Of a stretch of 57,373 bases of DNA, positions 20,451 through 31,904 are shown in pieces (within the stretch, counting starts at the first letter, position 1; the number at the start of each line of letters is the position of its first letter). The stretch lies in contig NZ_MLFS01000025.1 of NCBI RefSeq assembly GCF_002095485.1, forward strand, positions 1 through 57,373. Reading direction: 5' to 3'. The notes under the pieces were generated by a model. It was not told the origin of the DNA. It saw nothing but the letters and a program-made list of their open reading frames with translations, and searched no databases. The DNA comes from Pantoea wallisii (lineage in GTDB: Bacteria > Pseudomonadota > Gammaproteobacteria > Enterobacterales > Enterobacteriaceae). Made by a program: the position numbers and the translations under genes.

Positions 20451-20474
20451 GGGCGCGCATCAGTGTGCGCGCCC
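20451..20474 (-). repeat. Hairpin between sucB and sucC
   Basis: GGGCGCGCA and TGCGCGCCC form a nine-pair stem around a six-base loop in the 69-base sucB-sucC gap. There is no U-run, so it is more likely an RNA-stability or processing element that sets segmental expression than a full terminator. Confidence 0.6.
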
Positions 20475-20482
20475 GGCGAAAA

Positions 20483-21700
20483 TCAGACATCCAGCAGCAG
20501 ACGAGCCGGATCTTCCAGCATCTCTTTCACCGCGACCAGATAGCCAACGGATTCACGGCCGTCAATCAGACGGTGATCGTAAGAGAGCGCCAGATACATC
20601 ATTGGCAGCACTACCACCTGACCATTTACCGCCATAGGACGATCTTTGATCGCGTGCATGCCAAGGATGGCACTCTGCGGTGGGTTGATGATTGGCGTTG
20701 ACATCAGCGAACCAAACACACCACCGTTGGTGATGGTGAAGTTACCGCCAGTCAGCTCATCTACGGTCAGTTTGCCGTCACGGCCTTTCACTGCCAGCTC
20801 TTTAATTTTCTTCTCGATGTCGGCCATGCTCAGCGCATCCACATCTTTCAGCACCGGGGTCACCAGACCGCGCGGCGTGGATACGGCAATGCTGACATCA
20901 AAGTAGTTGTGGTAAACCACATCTTCGCCATCGATTGAGGCGTTAACTTCCGGGAAGCGTTTCAGCGCTTCAACCACGGCTTTGATGTAGAAGGACATGA
21001 AGCCCAGACGCACGCCGTGACGCTTCTCGAAGGCATCGCCGTACTGCTTACGCAGATCCATAATCGGCTTCATGTTCACTTCGTTGAAGGTGGTCAGCAT
21101 GGCGGTGCTGTTCTTGGCTTCCAGCAGACGCTCAGCCACGCGCTTACGCAGGCGGGTCATCGGCACGCGTTTTTCACTGCGGTTAGACACGGCAGCCTGT
21201 GGCGCAGATTCAGCAGCCGGCGCAGCTTTTGTACTTTGGGTTTTCTGCGTCAGATGTTTTTCCACATCTTCACGCGTCAGACGACCACCCACACCGGTGC
21301 CTTTAATCTGGCTGGCATCGAGGTTGTTTTCTGCAATCAGGCGGCGCACGGCCGGGCTGAGTGCATCGTTGCTCTCCTCTTCCAGAGAGGCAGTCTGACG
21401 CTGGGCTGGCGTAGACTCTTTGCTTTCTACTTTCGCGGTGGTCTCTTTTCCGCCGCTGTTCCCCTCTTTGAGGCGGCCCAGGATCTGACGTGACGTCACA
21501 GTGGCGCCCTCGTCTTCCAGGATCGCTTCGAGGATACCGTCAGCAGAGGCCGGTACTTCCAGCACCACTTTGTCAGTTTCGATCTCGACCAGCACTTCAT
21601 CGCGGCTCACAGAGTCGCCAGGTTTTTTGTGCCAGGTTGCAACCGTTGCATCCGCTACGGATTCAGGCAAATCGGGAACGAGAATTTCTACGCTACTCAT
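20483..21700 (-). CDS. sucB: SucB, dihydrolipoamide succinyltransferase (E2 of 2-oxoglutarate dehydrogenase)
   Basis: 405 aa. N-terminal lipoyl domain with the lipoylated Lys in [11 protein letters not shown], a charged linker, a peripheral subunit-binding domain (about residues 110-150; [20 protein letters not shown]) and a C-terminal catalytic domain with the His/Asp motif [11 protein letters not shown]. It forms the core of the complex with SucA and Lpd. It follows sucA by 15 bases. Confidence 0.98.
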   Translation of the reverse strand: MSSVEILVPDLPESVADATVATWHKKPGDSVSRDEVLVEIETDKVVLEVPASADGILEAILEDEGATVTSRQILGRLKEGNSGGKETTAKVESKESTPAQRQTASLEEESNDALSPAVRRLIAENNLDASQIKGTGVGGRLTREDVEKHLTQKTQSTKAAPAAESAPQAAVSNRSEKRVPMTRLRKRVAERLLEAKNSTAMLTTFNEVNMKPIMDLRKQYGDAFEKRHGVRLGFMSFYIKAVVEALKRFPEVNASIDGEDVVYHNYFDVSIAVSTPRGLVTPVLKDVDALSMADIEKKIKELAVKGRDGKLTVDELTGGNFTITNGGVFGSLMSTPIINPPQSAILGMHAIKDRPMAVNGQVVVLPMMYLALSYDHRLIDGRESVGYLVAVKEMLEDPARLLLDV

Positions 21701-21715
21701 TTTCTTTCCTTTTAA

Positions 21716-24522
21716 TTAACCAAGGTTCAGCGCGTCGTTAACCAGGTCTTGCTGCTGTTGTTGATGTACGGACATGTAGCCCACGGCCGGTGAAGCAGAA
21801 GCCGGACGGCCTGCGTAACGCAGTGACGCACCAAATGGAACCACTTCGCGGAAATGATGCTGACTGCAATACCATGCGCCCTGATTCAGTGGCTCTTCCT
21901 GACACCAGACGAAATCCTGGACATGGGAGTAATCTTTTAACGCTTCCTGCACCGCTTTGTGCGGGAACGGATAGAGCTGTTCGATACGCACGATAGCGAC
22001 ATCGGTCTGCTCATTCTTACGACGCTGTTCCAGCAGATCGTAGTAGACCTTGCCCGAACAGAGGACGACACGTTTAACCTGCTTCGCATCAAGCGCGTCG
22101 ATTTCGCCAATCGCCGGCTGGAAGCTGCCGTTGGCCAGTTCATCCAGGCTGGAGACCGCCAGCGGGTGACGCAGCAGCGATTTAGGTGACATAACGATCA
22201 GCGGACGGCGCATACCGCGCAGCGCCTGACGACGCAGCATGTGGTAGACCTGTGCCGGCGTTGACGGCACGCACACCTGCATGTTCTGCTCTGCGCACAG
22301 TTGCAGATAACGCTCCAGACGCGCTGAGGAGTGTTCAGGGCCCTGGCCTTCGTAGCCGTGCGGCAGCAGCATAACTAGACCACACATGCGGCCCCATTTC
22401 TGCTCGCCGGAGCTGATGAACTGATCGATAACAACCTGTGCGCCGTTGGCGAAGTCGCCGAACTGCGCTTCCCAGATTGTCAGCACGCGCGGCTCAGCCG
22501 TGGCGTAACCGTATTCGAATGCCAGTACCGCCTCTTCAGACAGTACGGAGTCCCACACTTTGAACTGACCCTGACCATTATGGATATGGTGCAGCGGGGT
22601 GTAGGTCGAACCATTCTGCTGGTTGTGAATCACCGCGTGACGGTGGAAGAAGGTGCCGCGACCGGAGTCTTCACCGGAGAGACGCACCGGGATGCCTTCA
22701 TCAACCAGCGTGGCGTACGCAAGGTTCTCTGCGCCGCCCCAGTCAAACAGCTTGTTGCCTTCCGCCATCTCTTTGCGGTCATTGTAGATTTTGGCTACGC
22801 GTGACTGCACTTCAACCGCTTCCGGAATGCTGCTGATGCGACGCGCCAGCTCCTGCAGACGTTTCATGTCTACGGTTTCCGGATAGCCTTCGTCCCACTC
22901 GTGGTTCAGGTACGGTGACCAGGTGAACGAGTGCAGGCTCATAGGACGCCACTCTGGCACCACGCACTCGCCCTCATCCAGCGCATCGCGGTACAGGTTC
23001 ACCAGCTCGGTGGCATCTTCCTGCGTTGCCACACCCTGGCTCTCCAGCTGATCGGCATAGATTTTACGCGGAGTCGGATGCTTTTTGATTTTCTGGTACA
23101 TCAATGGCTGGGTTGCGCTTGGCTCGTCGGCTTCGTTGTGGCCGTGACGGCGGTAGCACACCAGATCGATGAACACATCGCGCTTGAAGGTATTGCGATA
23201 ATCCAGCGCCAGACGGGTAACAAAGGCTACCGCTTCCGGGTCGTCAGCGTTGACGTGGAAGATTGGCGCCAGCACCATCTTGCCGATGTCGGTGCAGTAT
23301 GGTGTGGAACGCGCGTCTTTCGGGTTTGAGGTAGTGAAGCCCACCTGGTTGTTGATCACGATGCGAACGGTACCGCCCACTTCGTAACCACGCGCCTGCG
23401 ACATGTTCAGGGTTTCCTGCACCACGCCCTGTCCAATCACCGCGGCATCGCCATGAATCGTGATAGGCAATACTTTGTTGCTGCTCGGCTCTGCCAGGCG
23501 ATCCAGACGTGCGCGCACGGAACCCATAACTACCGGGCTCACGATCTCCAGGTGCGACGGGTTAAACGCCAGCGCCAGGTGCACCAGGCCGCCTTCGGTT
23601 TCCACGTCTGAGGAGAAGCCCATGTGGTACTTCACATCGCCGGTGCCAGGTGCTCTTTGTGCTTGCCGGAGAACTCATCGAACAGATCCTGCGGCTTTTT
23701 ACCCAGCACGTTGATCAGAACGTTGAGACGGCCGCGGTGCGCCATACCCAGCACCACTTCGCGCGTGCCGCTTTTGCCGGCGTGACGAATCATCTCACGC
23801 AGCATCGGCACCAGCGCATCGCCGCCTTCAAGGGAGAAGCGTTTTGCACCCGGGAATTTAGCGCCGAGGTACTTCTCCAGCCCTTCTGCCGCGGTCAGCT
23901 CTTTCAGGAAACCTTTTTTCTCTTCGGCACTGAACACGCCCTGGCCCACTACCGATTCAAGACGCTGCTGAATCCAGCGCTTCTCTTCGGTGTTATTGAT
24001 GTGCATGTACTCTGCACCAATTGAGCCACAGTAGGTCTGCTGCAGTGCGGCGTAGAGATCAGCCAGCTTCATGGTCTCTTTGCCGCTGGCAAACGAGCCT
24101 ACGTTAAAGCTTTCCTGAAAATCGGCATCGGTCAGATCGTGGAAGGCCGGATCAAGATCCGTCACGGTCTCCTGCTTCCACAGGCCGAGCGGATCAAGGT
24201 TAGCGTGCTGATGGCCGCGGAAGCGGAACGCATTGATCAGCTGCAGCACTTTAACCTGTTTGGAATTGGTGGCCGGATCGGTGACTGTGGAGGTGTAGCG
24301 GGTCGCATCTTTAGCCAGGCGGCGGAAATATTCACGCGTGGTGGAGTGGAACTGTTCAGGTTTCACGCCGGTGCCGGGCAGCTGCTGGAACATCGTGCGC
24401 CACACTTCATCAACGGAGTCAGGATCGGTCAGGAAATCCTCATAGAGCTGCTCTATGTAGGATTGGTTCGCGCCGGCCAGCCAGGAGGAGTCCAGCCAGG
24501 GTTTCATCGCGCTGTTCTGCAT
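21716..24522 (-). pseudogene. sucA: SucA, 2-oxoglutarate dehydrogenase E1, interrupted by a one-base deletion
   Basis: Thiamine-diphosphate-dependent decarboxylase of the TCA cycle. The first 295 residues (MQNSAMKPWLDSSWLAG through SGKHKEHL) and the remainder (KYHMGFSSDVET to the end) are in different frames. The break falls at plus-strand 23646-23647, where CTGGCACC should read CTGGGCACC (Leu-Gly-Thr). With one G restored the protein is 935 aa (933 in E. coli). The thiamine site and the HE/H motifs flank the break and are otherwise normal. Loss of SucA would break the oxidative TCA cycle, so a sequence error is more likely than a real mutation. Confidence 0.9.
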
Positions 24523-24633
24523 TGTGATCCCTTAAGCATTAATCTGCTTTTTATGAGGTTTCATTTGTTGCCGCTTTCGCGGCTTGCCGTAGTGAGTTCA
24601 GCGATACGAACCTGTGCGCTACCAACGCCTGGC

Positions 24634-24711
24634 CCGTAAGGGAACCTTTATAAGCGTGGTCATCACCGCGCTTATAGAGGCTTCCGTAAAAGGCCGGGAA
24701 CCGCAGTTCCC
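24634..24711 (-). repeat. Strong hairpins in the sdhB-sucA gap
   Basis: CCTTTATAAGCGTGGT (24645-24660) pairs with ACCGCGCTTATAGAGG (24665-24680) around a four-base CATC loop and extends outward with small bulges. A second hairpin, GGGAACCGCAGTTCCC (24696-24711), sits just after the sdhB stop, with GGCCTTTTA behind it on the minus strand. The 207-base gap probably partly terminates or processes the sdh message and may hold the sucA promoter. Confidence 0.7.
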
Positions 24712-24729
24712 GACCGTGACATCCGTTTG

Positions 24730-25446
24730 TTACGCCCCGCGCTGCAGCAGCATCGACTTAATATGGCCGATAGCGCGCGTCGGGTTTAAGCCTTTCGGGC
24801 ACACGCTCACACAGTTCATGATGCTGTGACAGCGGAATACACTGAAAGCATCATCCAGATTGTCGAGGCGCGCATCGGTTTCGGTGTCGCGGCTGTCAAT
24901 CAGGAAGCGGTAAGCGGCCAGCAAGCCCGCCGGACCGATGAACTTGTCCGGATTCCACCAGAACGATGGGCAGGAGGTGGAGCAGCAGGCGCACAGAATG
25001 CACTCATACAGACCATCCAGATGCTCACGCTGCGCCGGGCTCTGCAGATGCTCGCGCGCCGGTGGATTTTCCCCATTATTCAACAGGAAAGGCTTAATCT
25101 TCTCATACTGCGCATAGAATTGCCCCATATCAACCACGAGGTCACGCACAACCGGCAGACCAGGCAGCGGACGGATAACAATCTTCTTGCTGCCGTTACC
25201 CAGCGCCGACACCGGCGTAATGCACGCCAGGCCATTTTTGCCGTTCATGTTCAGACCGTCTGAACCGCACACGCCTTCACGGCACGAACGACGGAAGGCC
25301 AGCGTCGGGTCCTTCTCTTTCAGACGAATCAGCGCATCCAGCAGCATCATGTCGCGACCATCCTCAGATTCGAGGGTGTAATCCTGCATACGCGGCTTGT
25401 CATCGACTTCCGGGTTATAACGATAGATTGAAAATTCGAGTCTCAT
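24730..25446 (-). CDS. sdhB: SdhB, succinate dehydrogenase iron-sulfur subunit
   Basis: 238 aa, the E. coli length. N-terminal 2Fe-2S ferredoxin domain (CREGVCGSDGLNMNG) and C-terminal domain with CILCACCSTSCPSFWW and CHSIMNCVSVCPKGLNP for the 4Fe-4S and 3Fe-4S clusters. It passes electrons from SdhA to ubiquinone in SdhCD. It lies 14 bases after sdhA. Confidence 0.98.
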   Translation of the reverse strand: MRLEFSIYRYNPEVDDKPRMQDYTLESEDGRDMMLLDALIRLKEKDPTLAFRRSCREGVCGSDGLNMNGKNGLACITPVSALGNGSKKIVIRPLPGLPVVRDLVVDMGQFYAQYEKIKPFLLNNGENPPAREHLQSPAQREHLDGLYECILCACCSTSCPSFWWNPDKFIGPAGLLAAYRFLIDSRDTETDARLDNLDDAFSVFRCHSIMNCVSVCPKGLNPTRAIGHIKSMLLQRGA

Positions 25447-25460
25447 GATGATCTCCGCAA

Positions 25461-27227
25461 TTAATAGGTACGCGCTTTCGGCGGGAAGGCCGCGCGCAGT
25501 TTCGGCTGCATGTTCACCTCACGGCGCGTCATGCTTTCCGTTTGCGGAACATAGAGGCTGTGACACAGCCAGTTGGCATCATCACGCTCCGGATAATCGA
25601 AGCGGCTGTGCGCGCCACGGCTTTCGGTACGGAAGTTGGCCGCTACCGCTGTTGCATAAGCGGTTTCCATCAGGTTATCCAGCTCCAGGCACTCAATACG
25701 CTGAGTGTTGAAATCCGGAGAGCGGTCATCGAGACGCGCGTTTTTCAGGCGCTCACGAATCACTTTCAGCTCTGCCAGACCTTCACGCATCGCATCGCCT
25801 TCACGGAATACCGAGAAGTTGTTCTGCATACAGCGCTGCAGCGCTTTACGGATTTCAACCGGATCTTCGCCGGTGGTGTTGCTTTCCCAGCGGTTGAAGC
25901 GCGCCATCGCCGCGTCGATCTCCTCTTCGCTGGCGTCGCGCAGGTCGCCCTGCTCAGCGATGCACTCCATCAGGTGCACACCCGCCGCACGGCCAAATAC
26001 CACCAGGTCGAGCAGTGAGTTGCCGCCAAGACGGTTAGCACCGTGTACAGATACGCAGGCGATCTCACCAACGGCAAACAGACCCGGGATCACTTCGTCT
26101 TCGCCCTGCTCATTAACGCGCAGCGCCTGGCCGGTTACTTTGGTCGGCACGCCGCCCATCATGTAGTGGCAGGTCGGGATAACCGGGATCGGCTCTTTGA
26201 TAGGATCAACGTGCGCAAAGGTACGTGACAGCTCAAGGATACCCGGCAGACGGGACTCCAGCACTTCCGCACCCAGGTGATCCAGTTTCAGTTTGATGTG
26301 CGGACCCCATGGGCCATCGCAGCCGCGACCTTCACGGATCTCCACCATCATTGAGCGCGCAACCACGTCACGACCGGCAAGGTCTTTGGCGTTTGGTGCA
26401 TAGCGCTCCATGAAGCGTTCACCGTGTTTATTCAGCAGGTAACCGCCTTCACCACGGCAGCCTTCCGTTACCAGCACGCCCGCGCCGGCAATACCGGTTG
26501 GGTGGAACTGCCACATCTCCATGTCCTGCATCGGTACGCCGGCACGAATTGCCATGCCTACGCCGTCACCGGTGTTGATGTGCGCATTGGTCGTGGACTG
26601 ATAGATACGGCCTGCACCGCCGGTCGCCAGAATTGTCGCTTTGGCTTTGAAGTAGACGGTTTCACCGGTTTCGATGCAGATGGCGGTGCAACCGACAATC
26701 GCGCCGTCAGCATTTTTCACCAGATCCAGCGCATACCACTCGGAGAAGATGGTGGTTTTGTTCTTCAGATTCTGCTGATACAGCGTATGCAGCAGTGCGT
26801 GGCCGGTACGGTCGGCTGCCGCAGCGGTACGCGCTGCCTGCTCACCGCCGAAGTTTTTCGACTGGCCACCAAACGGACGCTGATACACGCGGCCATCATC
26901 AAGACGGGAGAAAGGCAAGCCCATATGCTCCAGCTCCAGAATCGCTTCCGGGCCGGTCTTACACATATATTCGATCGCGTCCTGGTCACCGATATAGTCG
27001 GAGCCTTTGACGGTATCGTACATATGCCATTCCCAGTTATCGTCATGGGTGTTACCCAGCGCGACGGTGATACCGCCCTGCGCCGATACGGTGTGGGAAC
27101 GGGTTGGGAAGACTTTAGATAACAGGGCACAGGTCTGGCCCGATTGGGAGATTTGCAGAGCGGCACGCATTCCTGCGCCACCCGCGCCGATCACCACGGC
27201 ATCAAATTCTCTGACTGGCAAACTCAT
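25461..27227 (-). CDS. sdhA: SdhA, succinate dehydrogenase flavoprotein
   Basis: 588 aa. FAD-binding [12 protein letters not shown], covalent-flavin His in [10 protein letters not shown], and catalytic region [11 protein letters not shown] and HYMMGGVPT. It oxidises succinate to fumarate on the cytoplasmic face. It starts directly after the sdhD stop with no gap. Confidence 0.98.
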   Translation of the reverse strand: MSLPVREFDAVVIGAGGAGMRAALQISQSGQTCALLSKVFPTRSHTVSAQGGITVALGNTHDDNWEWHMYDTVKGSDYIGDQDAIEYMCKTGPEAILELEHMGLPFSRLDDGRVYQRPFGGQSKNFGGEQAARTAAAADRTGHALLHTLYQQNLKNKTTIFSEWYALDLVKNADGAIVGCTAICIETGETVYFKAKATILATGGAGRIYQSTTNAHINTGDGVGMAIRAGVPMQDMEMWQFHPTGIAGAGVLVTEGCRGEGGYLLNKHGERFMERYAPNAKDLAGRDVVARSMMVEIREGRGCDGPWGPHIKLKLDHLGAEVLESRLPGILELSRTFAHVDPIKEPIPVIPTCHYMMGGVPTKVTGQALRVNEQGEDEVIPGLFAVGEIACVSVHGANRLGGNSLLDLVVFGRAAGVHLMECIAEQGDLRDASEEEIDAAMARFNRWESNTTGEDPVEIRKALQRCMQNNFSVFREGDAMREGLAELKVIRERLKNARLDDRSPDFNTQRIECLELDNLMETAYATAVAANFRTESRGAHSRFDYPERDDANWLCHSLYVPQTESMTRREVNMQPKLRAAFPPKARTY

Positions 27228-27575
27228 TTACACACCCCACACTACAACGGTTCCATAAATCGCATACGACAACAGCGCGACCACAATCGCAAACTGCAGC
27301 ACCAGACGGGTGACCAGCGATTTTACGTAGTCAGTGAGCACCTGCCACATGCCGATCCAGCCATGAATCAGAATCGAAAACAGCGTTAGCAAGGTGAACA
27401 CTTTCGTAAAGGAGGAGGCGAAGAAACCGTGCCACGCATCGTAGGTCAGCGTGCCGGTCATCACCACGAAACCGATGATGTAGAGAATGTAGAGCGTAAT
27501 TAAGATCGCAGAAGCACGCAGTAACAGCCAGTCATGAATACCGTTACGTCCTAATGCAGAAGCATTGCTTACCAT
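27228..27575 (-). CDS. sdhD: SdhD, succinate dehydrogenase membrane anchor
   Basis: 115 aa with three membrane helices. The conserved [16 protein letters not shown] and the quinone-site Tyr and haem His region DAWHGFF are present. It overlaps sdhC by seven bases, as in E. coli. Confidence 0.97.
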   Translation of the reverse strand: MVSNASALGRNGIHDWLLLRASAILITLYILYIIGFVVMTGTLTYDAWHGFFASSFTKVFTLLTLFSILIHGWIGMWQVLTDYVKSLVTRLVLQFAIVVALLSYAIYGTVVVWGV

Positions 27576-27958
27576 ACGAGGACTCCAGCCAAAATTGAGA
27601 GCACGACAGTGATAACAAAAACCGCTTGTGCGGTACGGGTTCCCACCTGCAGAGTTTCCGCCGTAAAGCCAAAATCAGCCAGCATATGACGAATACCGCT
27701 CGCGGCGTGGTACGCCAGCGCGGTCAGAATGCCCCACATGATAAATTTGGCGAAGAAGCTATCCATAATGGATGCCGCTTGCTGGAAACCTTCCGGAGAG
27801 GAGAGAGAGAGACCCAATAACCAGAGCAGAATTCCGAGAGCGACAAAAGTGATCACGCCGGAGACGCGGTGGAGAATGGACGATATTGCAGTAACGGGAA
27901 ACCGGATCGTCGAGAGATCCAAGTTAACAGGTCTTTGTTTTTTCACGGTTTTGCCCAC
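27569..27958 (-). CDS. sdhC: SdhC, cytochrome b556 subunit of succinate dehydrogenase
   Basis: 129 aa with three membrane helices. The motifs [23 protein letters not shown] (quinone site, positions 9-31) and the haem ligand in [11 protein letters not shown] are seen. The start is a GTG at 27958, which gives the E. coli length; a second GTG four codons on is possible. It is first in the sdhCDAB-sucABCD operon. Confidence 0.95.
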   Translation of the reverse strand: MGKTVKKQRPVNLDLSTIRFPVTAISSILHRVSGVITFVALGILLWLLGLSLSSPEGFQQAASIMDSFFAKFIMWGILTALAYHAASGIRHMLADFGFTAETLQVGTRTAQAVFVITVVLSILAGVLVW

Positions 27959-28590
27959 ACAGCTCTTTTTTATTTTGCTTCCTCCGGTCCTGAGTTGCAG
28001 AAGAGCACAGAGCGTGTTCAGACTACAACCGCCACCAAAATAGCAACATCCAGTGTTAAATGAAGCGGGGAAAACGCTGGGTGGCTCCTGGTGTCAGGGT
28101 ATTCCGGAGACCTGGCGGCAGTATAGGAGGATCACATTCTGATTACAATTCCCCTACAATCTCTTTGGTCACATTTAAGCTGAACAGTGATCCGCCTCAC
28201 GAATTTCACAATTCATACATTTTTAATTATCTGATTTGACAATAGATCAACATTTCAGTTACAAACAATCGCACTAAAGCCCTATGATGCATAAAAGTTA
28301 TGGGGATACACTTTCCCCTAAGCTCAAGTTATGTAACATTGCCATTACAGGCAACACAAACCGTCAGGTTATTGGTTACCAAGAAGTTATGTCGTGACAG
28401 GATCTTTAACATCCGCGATTTTCAGCATGTCATGCCCGGACACCACTGGCCCCAACCCACCGTTCGCTCCGTAACCTTGCACGACAAACGTTACCGCAGA
28501 GTGATACGGTGAAGATTGTGGTTTTACGCAACATGAAGGCTATTCTGGTGTCTAAGATCCTTACCTACTAAGGCGCTATGGAGACGAAAA
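27959..28590. promoter_or_regulatory. Divergent sdhC-gltA control region
   Basis: The 632 bases between the divergent TCA operons hold no credible gene; a 70-codon frame at 28300-28512 has no ribosome site and no recognisable product. A CRP-like site lies at 28187-28200. An AT-rich ArcA-like stretch is near 28222-28236, and a TATGAT -10 for gltA is at 28283-28288. Control by CRP and ArcA is inferred from E. coli. Confidence 0.6.
28187..28200. promoter_or_regulatory. Candidate CRP site for sdh/gltA
   Basis: GTGA-TCCGCC-TCAC has a perfect GTGA-N6-TCAC core. It lies about 230 bases from sdhC and 390 from gltA, so sdhC is the more likely target. Confidence 0.5.
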
Positions 28591-29874
28591 ATGACAGATA
28601 AAAAAGTGACGCTAACCCTACAGGATGACAACTCTATTGAACTGGATGTGATGCAAGGCACGCTGGGACAGGATGTTGTTGATGTCCGCGCCCTTGGCTC
28701 AAAAGGCCTGTTCACCTTCGATCCCGGTTTTACCTCTACGGCGTCCTGCGAATCCAAAATCACCTTTATAGATGGTGACGAAGGGATTTTGTTACACCGC
28801 GGTTTCCCGATTGATCAGCTGGCCACCCACTCTAACTATCTTGAAGTGTGTTATATCCTGCTGAATGGCGAAGCACCGACCCAGGCGCAGTTCGACGAAT
28901 TCTGTACCACCGTTACCCGCCACACCATGATCCACGAGCAAATCACCCGCCTGTTCCACGGTTTCCGTCGCGATTCGCATCCGATGGCGGTCATGTGCGG
29001 TGTGACCGGCGCGCTGGCGGCGTTCTACCATGACTCTCTGGACGTGAATATTGAGCGTCACCGTGAGATCGCGGCGTTCCGTCTGCTCTCCAAAATGCCG
29101 ACCATGGCAGCGATGTGCTACAAGTATTCGATCGGCCAGCCGTTCGTGTATCCACGTAACGACCTCTCTTATGCCGGTAACTTCCTGCACATGATGTTCG
29201 CTACGCCGTGCGAAGAGTACAAAGTGAATCCGGTGCTTGAACGCGCCATGGACCGTATTTTGATCCTGCATGCCGATCACGAGCAGAACGCATCAACCTC
29301 TACCGTGCGTACTGCCGGTTCTTCGGGTGCTAACCCGTTCGCCTGTATCGCTGCCGGTATCGCCTCACTGTGGGGACCTGCGCACGGTGGTGCTAACGAA
29401 GCCACGCTGCGCATGCTGGAAGAGATCAGCACTGTTGAGCACATCCCTGAGTTCGTGCGTCGCGCCAAAGATAAGAACGATTCGTTCCGTCTGATGGGCT
29501 TCGGTCACCGCGTGTATAAGAACTATGACCCGCGTGCCACCGTGATGCGTGAAACCTGCCACGAAGTGCTGAACGAACTGGGCATGAAGGATGATCTGCT
29601 GGAAGTCGCCATGGAGCTGGAGCACATTGCGCTGAACGATCCGTACTTCATTGAGCGCAAACTCTATCCAAACGTCGATTTCTACTCTGGCATTATTCTG
29701 AAAGCGATGGGCATCCCGTCATCCATGTTTACCGTGATCTTTGCGATGGCGCGTACCGTGGGCTGGATTGCACACTGGAAAGAGATGCACGACGAGGGCA
29801 TGAAGATTGCGCGTCCGCGTCAGCTCTATACCGGTTACACCGAGCGCGAGTTCAACTCCGCACTCAACAAGTAA
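28591..29874 (+). CDS. gltA: GltA, type II citrate synthase
   Basis: 427 aa, the E. coli length. It condenses oxaloacetate and acetyl-CoA. Catalytic His in [10 protein letters not shown] and in [15 protein letters not shown] and the C-terminal Asp region (YPNVDFYSG) are intact. It is the hexameric NADH-sensitive type by its family. A GGAGACGAAAA ribosome site precedes the ATG. Confidence 0.98.
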   Translation: MTDKKVTLTLQDDNSIELDVMQGTLGQDVVDVRALGSKGLFTFDPGFTSTASCESKITFIDGDEGILLHRGFPIDQLATHSNYLEVCYILLNGEAPTQAQFDEFCTTVTRHTMIHEQITRLFHGFRRDSHPMAVMCGVTGALAAFYHDSLDVNIERHREIAAFRLLSKMPTMAAMCYKYSIGQPFVYPRNDLSYAGNFLHMMFATPCEEYKVNPVLERAMDRILILHADHEQNASTSTVRTAGSSGANPFACIAAGIASLWGPAHGGANEATLRMLEEISTVEHIPEFVRRAKDKNDSFRLMGFGHRVYKNYDPRATVMRETCHEVLNELGMKDDLLEVAMELEHIALNDPYFIERKLYPNVDFYSGIILKAMGIPSSMFTVIFAMARTVGWIAHWKEMHDEGMKIARPRQLYTGYTEREFNSALNK

Positions 29875-29878
29875 GTAT

Positions 29879-29909
29879 CAGGGCGGGTTATCCCGCCCTT
29901 CTCTTTTCT
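29879..29909 (+). terminator. gltA terminator
   Basis: GGGCGGG-TTAT-CCCGCCC followed by TTCTCTTTTCT, seven bases after the gltA stop. Confidence 0.85.
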
Positions 29910-29949
29910 GCTCTCTCTGACGAATCATCCCGGTGAAAATTGAAAGGAC

Positions 29950-30440
29950 AGCGTCACTGTGCGTGCACTGGCAGGCACGGTGCAGGCTCCGGCGGTCCTC
30001 GCGCCGCTAAAGCGGTACCTTCACACCCTTCGTCAGTCGGGCGGACCACCGGAGACGGGACATCCTGTCCCGGCTCCGGCTTTCGCCCGCATCCCTGCGG
30101 ACTCATCCTGACTTCCTCATGCTGTTCAGCGCTGCGGATTGCCTTCTCCTGCCCCGAGCCAGCCAGTGCGTTAACTAATACATGGTTTGCCGAAAACCGT
30201 GATCATATTGAAAGGCCTGTGGCATTGGCTGATGCAGCGGGCTATCCGCAGCGCTGAGGCTTTTACGGTACGCCAGGAGATTCCCGCAGGACGCGGGAAT
30301 CAGGCCGGGCCGGTCAGGATGACCGATACCGGCCGGTCCGACAGGCGTGCCGTGAACGCCGAAGGCACCGCGCAGCGGCGCGAGGACTGCCCGGCAGCAG
30401 CTAATGTCACAGGCCGCGCACCCGCTATCCGCACATTACG
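29950..30440. repeat. Large inverted pair of structured GGA-loop hairpin elements
   Basis: This gltA-nei gap contains two related copies in opposite orientation around a 104-base centre. The inner boundary is a perfect 14-base inverted repeat (30126-30139 and 30244-30257). Each arm, read outward, has a hairpin with a GGGA or AGGAC loop (30087-30100; 30280-30300), then a six-pair stem with a GGA triloop (GGGACA/TGTCCC at 30057-30071; CGGTCA/TGACCG at 30311-30325) set in an outer stem (30049-30079; 30303-30334). A CCGC/GCGG hairpin follows (30004-30015; 30368-30378), then a GGCGCGAGGAC box (29991-30005; 30377-30391). Stem bases differ between copies but pairing is kept. Frames of about 105 codons here have no family match. 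It may be a pair of small RNAs or a mobile repeat. Confidence 0.75.
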
Positions 30441-30448
30441 TTTAGCGC

Positions 30449-31237
30449 TTAAAACTGACACCCCGGACACCAGTAAAACGGTCGTGAAGAGAGCACGCCC
30501 TTCTCAATGATCGTACCGCAGCGGCGGCACTTTTTGCCCTGCCGGTGAAACGCCTCAAAGCGAAATGCAGCCTCTTCGTGGTACTTCTTCATGCTGCCAC
30601 GCATTTTGTAGGACAGGCGCGGCACTGCCAGCATCGCTTTACTCAGCGTATCCAGCTGCGCGTCACTGAGATCCTGCGCGCGGTGCTGCGCCAGTAAGCC
30701 CGCATGCCATAAAATCTCTACGCGCAGATAGTTACCCAACCCGGCAAGAAACGCCTGATCGAGCAGTAAACCGCTAAACTGACGGCGGCGGAAACGTGGC
30801 GACAACAGCCGTTCGCGCACATCCTCAACGGTCAGGGTGGCATCAAGCACGTCCGGCCCGACACGCTGCAGAAACGGATGCGCGCCCAGCGTATCGGCAT
30901 TCAGTAGCTCAATATCCGAGGCGCTATACAGCAAAATGGCTTTATTCGCGTTCGCCAGTCGCACCCGCAGTTGCCGCGTCGTATTCGGCTCAGTGCCGCT
31001 CGGCACTACGCGCCAGACCCCGTACAGCTGATTATGGCTGTACAGCGTCAGACCATTGGAAAAGTGCGTCAGCAGCGCTTTACCGCGCGTTTCAAACGCC
31101 TCAATGGTTTCACCCAGCAGCGACGGCTCATATGTCTTTAACTGTGGAAAAGCAAACCACACATCAGTCAGCGGTTTGCCCACCATTGCCGCCGCCAGCT
31201 GATCCGCCGCACGGCGGATCTCCGGTCCCTCTGGCAT
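30449..31237 (-). CDS. nei: Nei, endonuclease VIII
   Basis: 262 aa DNA glycosylase/AP lyase for oxidised pyrimidines. The catalytic Pro2-Glu3 ([14 protein letters not shown]), the helix-two-turn-helix segment ([12 protein letters not shown]) and the C-terminal zinc finger (CRRCG...CPGC) are all present. It starts 12 bases after pcp. In E. coli it directly follows pxpA; here three genes lie between them. Confidence 0.97.
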   Translation of the reverse strand: MPEGPEIRRAADQLAAAMVGKPLTDVWFAFPQLKTYEPSLLGETIEAFETRGKALLTHFSNGLTLYSHNQLYGVWRVVPSGTEPNTTRQLRVRLANANKAILLYSASDIELLNADTLGAHPFLQRVGPDVLDATLTVEDVRERLLSPRFRRRQFSGLLLDQAFLAGLGNYLRVEILWHAGLLAQHRAQDLSDAQLDTLSKAMLAVPRLSYKMRGSMKKYHEEAAFRFEAFHRQGKKCRRCGTIIEKGVLSSRPFYWCPGCQF

Positions 31238-31249
31238 AAACTCTCCTGT

Positions 31250-31897
31250 TTAGTGCGTGGCACCACCTGCTACGCGGATATCGTTCTCAGTGCTCAGTAT
31301 CACCTGCAGCGACGTCTCCAGCGCCTGAATCACACTGGCCGTCGACATGCTCGGCACGCCCGGATGATGTGCCGCCTGCTCCGGCATATAAGGGATATGC
31401 ACAAAGCCACCGCGCGCGGCACTGCCGGAACGCTGCAGCCAGTGCAGCAGCTGATACATCACGTTATTACAGGTAAAAGTGCCGGCGGTTTGTGACACCG
31501 AAGCCGGAACGCCCACTTCGCGCAGGGCCGCCACCATCGCTTTGATCGGCAACGTTGAGAAATAGGCTGCCGGGCCCTCTGCGACAATCGGCTCATCGAT
31601 CGGCTGCTGCCGATCGTTATCCGGGATACGCGCATCGTTAACGTTGATCGCCACGCGCTCCACGGTAATATCGCTGCGCCCTCCTGCCTGGCCCACGCAT
31701 AACACGCGATCCGGCCGGATCTCCTCCAGCGCCTGGATCAGCACTTCACCGCAGCGGGCAAACACAACCGGCAGCTGACGCACCACAATGCGTGCGCCGC
31801 CGATCTCTTTACCGTCAAAACTGCGCACCGCCTCCCATGAAGGATTGATGCTCTCACCACCAAACGGCTCGAACGCCGTCATCAATACCGTTTTCAT
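31250..31897 (-). CDS. pcp: Pcp, pyrrolidone-carboxylate (pyroglutamyl) peptidase
   Basis: 215 aa cysteine peptidase of family C15 that cuts N-terminal pyroglutamate from peptides. [19 protein letters not shown], the Cys in [15 protein letters not shown] and the His in [11 protein letters not shown] are the family signature. It follows the DUF979 gene by seven bases. Near pxpABC, its product (5-oxoproline) would feed the oxoprolinase. Confidence 0.95.
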   Translation of the reverse strand: MKTVLMTAFEPFGGESINPSWEAVRSFDGKEIGGARIVVRQLPVVFARCGEVLIQALEEIRPDRVLCVGQAGGRSDITVERVAINVNDARIPDNDRQQPIDEPIVAEGPAAYFSTLPIKAMVAALREVGVPASVSQTAGTFTCNNVMYQLLHWLQRSGSAARGGFVHIPYMPEQAAHHPGVPSMSTASVIQALETSLQVILSTENDIRVAGGATH

Positions 31898-31904
31898 TGC
31901 AACC

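Noticed and set aside
28300..28512. 70-codon frame between sdhC and gltA
   Set aside because: It lies in promoter DNA, has no ribosome site and does not resemble a protein family.
29940..30510. Two overlapping plus-strand frames of about 105 codons in the gltA-nei element
   Set aside because: They run through palindromic stems, lack ribosome sites and resemble no family; the second also overlaps the nei 3' end.
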